From Nocardioides sp. 1609 (GTDB lineage: Bacteria > Actinomycetota > Actinomycetes > Propionibacteriales > Nocardioidaceae): DNA of 64,000 nucleotides. The stretch spans positions 310,001-374,000 of the forward strand of contig NZ_SPUJ01000004.1 of the NCBI RefSeq assembly GCF_004522105.1, in the 5' to 3' direction. Made by a program: the position numbers and the translations under genes. The notes under the pieces were generated by a model. The model was given only the letters and a program-made list of their open reading frames with translations, ran no database searches and had not been told where the DNA came from. Shown one piece after another: positions 62,475-64,000 of this stretch (its first letter is position 1; each line of letters begins with the position of its first letter).

Positions 62475-63323
62475 ATGACCCGCGAGAACGCTCTCGTCAC
62501 GACCCAGTGGGTCGAGGACAACCTCGACACCCCCGGAGTCGTGATCGTCGAGGTCGACGAGGACACCACGGCCTACGACAAGGGCCACATCCAGGGAGCG
62601 ATCAAGCTCGACTGGTCGACCGAGCTCCAGGACCAGGTGCGCCGCGACTTCGTCGACAGGGCCCAGTTCGAGGAGCTGCTGTCGGGCAAGGGTGTCGGCA
62701 ACGACGACACCGTCGTCCTCTACGGCGGCAACAACAACTGGTTCGCCGCCTACGCGTACTGGTACTTCAAGCTCTACGGCCACCAGGACGTCAAGCTCAT
62801 GGACGGCGGCCGCAAGAAGTGGGAGCTCGACTCCCGTGAGCTCACCGACGAGCTGCCCGCGCGTACCGCGACGTCGTACACCGCGCAGGAGCAGGACCAC
62901 TCGATCCGCGCCTTCCGCGACGACGCGGTCGCCGCGATCGGCGTGCAGAACCTGATCGACGTCCGCAGCCCCGACGAGTACGCCGGCCGCCTCCTCGCCC
63001 CGGCGCACCTCCCGCAGGAGCAGTCGCAGCGCGCCGGCCACGTGCCGACGTCGCTCAACGTGCCGTGGAGCAAGAACTGCAACGACGACGGCACCTTCAA
63101 GTCCGACGACGACCTGAAGAAGCTCTACGACGAGGTCGGCCTCGACGGCTCGAAGGACACCATCGCCCTGTGCCGCATCGGTGAGCGCTCGTCGCTGACC
63201 TGGTTCGTGCTCAAGGAGCTGCTCGGTCACCAGAACGTCAAGAACTACGACGGCTCCTGGACCGAGTACGGCTCGCTGGTCGGCGTCCCGATCGCCCTCG
63301 GCGACGAGCCCGGGGAGGCCTGA
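62475..63323 (+). CDS. Thiosulfate sulfurtransferase (rhodanese) SseA type
   Basis: A 282-residue tandem-rhodanese protein. The inactive N-terminal domain carries DTTAYDKGHIQGAIKLDWST. The active C-terminal domain has the catalytic Cys in LCRIGERSSLTW, the loop of thiosulfate-specific enzymes, preceded by DVRSPDEYAGR. It transfers sulfane sulfur from thiosulfate to cyanide or other acceptors. GAAAGG lies about 10 nt before the ATG. One base separates it from the sseC-like gene. Confidence 0.93.
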   Translation: MTRENALVTTQWVEDNLDTPGVVIVEVDEDTTAYDKGHIQGAIKLDWSTELQDQVRRDFVDRAQFEELLSGKGVGNDDTVVLYGGNNNWFAAYAYWYFKLYGHQDVKLMDGGRKKWELDSRELTDELPARTATSYTAQEQDHSIRAFRDDAVAAIGVQNLIDVRSPDEYAGRLLAPAHLPQEQSQRAGHVPTSLNVPWSKNCNDDGTFKSDDDLKKLYDEVGLDGSKDTIALCRIGERSSLTWFVLKELLGHQNVKNYDGSWTEYGSLVGVPIALGDEPGEA

Positions 63324-63324
63324 C

Positions 63325-63621
63325 ATGTGCGGAGCAACCGAGGGCGGTCTGTCGCTCGACGGCGTCAACGTCGCCAAGGAGGCCGTGATCCAGGGCCAGG
63401 TCGTCCGCGCGGGCGAGCCCGTCGGCAACGCCTACGTGCGCCTGCTCGACCGGACCGGTGAGTTCACCGCCGAGGTGCCCACCTCGGCCAGCGGTCACTT
63501 CCGCTTCTTCGCGGGCGAGGGTCAGTGGACCCTGCGGACGCTGGCCCCGAAGGCGACCCCGGTCGACAACCTGGTGCACGCCGCCGTCGGCAGCGTCGCC
63601 GAGGTCACCGTCGCCATCTGA
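63325..63621 (+). CDS. SseC-like DUF1416 protein
   Basis: A 98-residue protein of the DUF1416/SseC family. MCGATEGGLSLDGV and VIQGQVVRAGEPVGNAYVRL, then GHFRFFAGEGQWTLRTLAP, match the actinobacterial partner of SseA. It has the form of a small beta-sandwich. The conserved Cys2 may bind sulfur. Always near sulfurtransferase genes by family knowledge; activity unknown. Confidence 0.9.
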   Translation: MCGATEGGLSLDGVNVAKEAVIQGQVVRAGEPVGNAYVRLLDRTGEFTAEVPTSASGHFRFFAGEGQWTLRTLAPKATPVDNLVHAAVGSVAEVTVAI

Positions 63622-63649
63622 TCCACCCCGCCGCCGCGCGCGGCCCGTC

Positions 63650-63761
63650 GACCCGTCACCTATGGGTGACGGGTCGATGTCGTTGCTGCGCTGACCCGTC
63701 GCCTATGGGTGACGGGTCGATGTCGTTCCTGCGCTGACCCGTCACCTATCGCTGACGGGTC
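63650..63761. repeat. Three 43-bp tandem hairpin repeats
   Basis: GACCCGTCACC starts at 63650 and 63736, with GACCCGTCGCC at 63693, a strict 43-bp period. Each is followed by TAT and the complementary arm ending GACGGGTC, so three hairpins form in line. The first two units share GATGTCGTT-CTGCGCT spacers. They lie between convergent genes and end within the dtd stop codon. Confidence 0.88.
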
Positions 63762-64000
63762 AGCGCGCGGGTGCGGTCGGGTCGCGCTCGAGGACGACGG
63801 TGAACGGTCCGTCGTTGACCGACTCGACCCGCATGTCCGCGCCGAAGACGCCCCGCTCGACCCGGGCACCCAGCGCGACGAGGGCGTCGCACACGGCGTC
63901 GTACGCCGGCTCGCTGACCGGGCCGGGTGCGGCGGCCTCCCAGGTGGGACGGCGTCCCTTGCGTGCGTCGCCGTACAGCGTGAACTGGCTGACCACCAGC
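63760..64000 (-). CDS. dtd: D-aminoacyl-tRNA deacylase Dtd, 5' part outside window
   Basis: The C-terminal 80 or so residues of the Dtd family. [18 protein letters not shown]-type sequence ([20 protein letters not shown]) is the family signature and holds the catalytic-loop SQFTLY motif. [20 protein letters not shown] is the conserved C-terminal substrate-binding part (NxGP motif, here NDGP). The enzyme removes D-amino acids and glycine from mischarged tRNAs. The stop lies inside the last of the hairpin repeats. Confidence 0.92.
   Translation of the reverse strand, partial: LVVSQFTLYGDARKGRRPTWEAAAPGPVSEPAYDAVCDALVALGARVERGVFGADMRVESVNDGPFTVVLERDPTAPAR

Overview
The window is very GC-rich actinobacterial chromosome. 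Gene content (mycothiol synthase, a MhuD-like haem-degrading monooxygenase, an actinobacterial GlnR, SseA/SseC sulfur genes, MutT1-type NUDIX-phosphatase) and many promoters of the form TAnnnT placed 6-7 nt before the start codon (leaderless mRNAs) point to the Propionibacteriales, most like Nocardioides. That genus assignment is inference. No ribosomal RNA, phage, transposase or CRISPR array was seen.

Region 1 (1-2045): the 3' end of a FAD oxidoreductase gene, about 740 bp of tandem palindromic repeats, and a mhuD-like gene. Region 2 (2046-17199): a co-directional cluster of peptide import and D-amino-acid handling: a class-C beta-lactamase-fold hydrolase, an oligopeptide ABC transporter (lipoprotein, permease, permease-ATPase fusion, ATPase), an S9 peptidase fused to a second beta-lactamase-fold domain, an M20 hydrolase, a COG3375-type GNAT acyltransferase and an N-succinylamino-acid racemase/OSBS enolase, then a PucR regulator. 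The last three enzymes match the described N-succinyl route for irreversible D- to L-amino-acid conversion, so the locus reads as uptake and salvage of D-residue peptides. This is the strongest candidate for an undescribed system.

Region 3 (17207-29137): single housekeeping and redox genes, tRNA-Phe, tRNA-Glu and tRNA-Asp, two TerD-domain proteins, a metalloprotease, an RsbW-like ATPase overlapping a crcB fluoride-channel pair, type II NADH dehydrogenase, a GNAT protein and an acyl-CoA dehydrogenase. Region 4 (29246-39611): two regulators and the phenylacetate cluster, paaZ divergent from paaABCDE-paaI-paaK, with a convergent TetR gene. The lower beta-oxidation genes (paaF, G, H, J) are not in the window.

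Region 5 (39612-46155): two DksA-type zinc-finger proteins, a DadA-like oxidoreductase, a TetR gene divergent from a tiny membrane protein, a TspO-like membrane protein, tRNA-Lys, a cold-shock gene with a long leader, a 57-residue ORF and a membrane-anchored unknown. Region 6 (46202-56026): phosphate genes: mutT1, pstSCAB behind a PHO box, an atypical response regulator without its phospho-Asp, and on the other strand pit, a PhoU-like gene and ppk.

Region 7 (56056-64000): alpha/beta hydrolase, mshD with a DsrE gene, ygfZ, a DUF559-type gene between two hairpins, glnR divergent from moaD-like and thioredoxin genes, then a 25-codon leader peptide ahead of sseA-sseC, a hairpin array, and a dtd gene cut by the window edge. 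From memory, the order pst/pit/ppk/mshD/glnR/sseA-sseC resembles the Streptomyces core chromosome.
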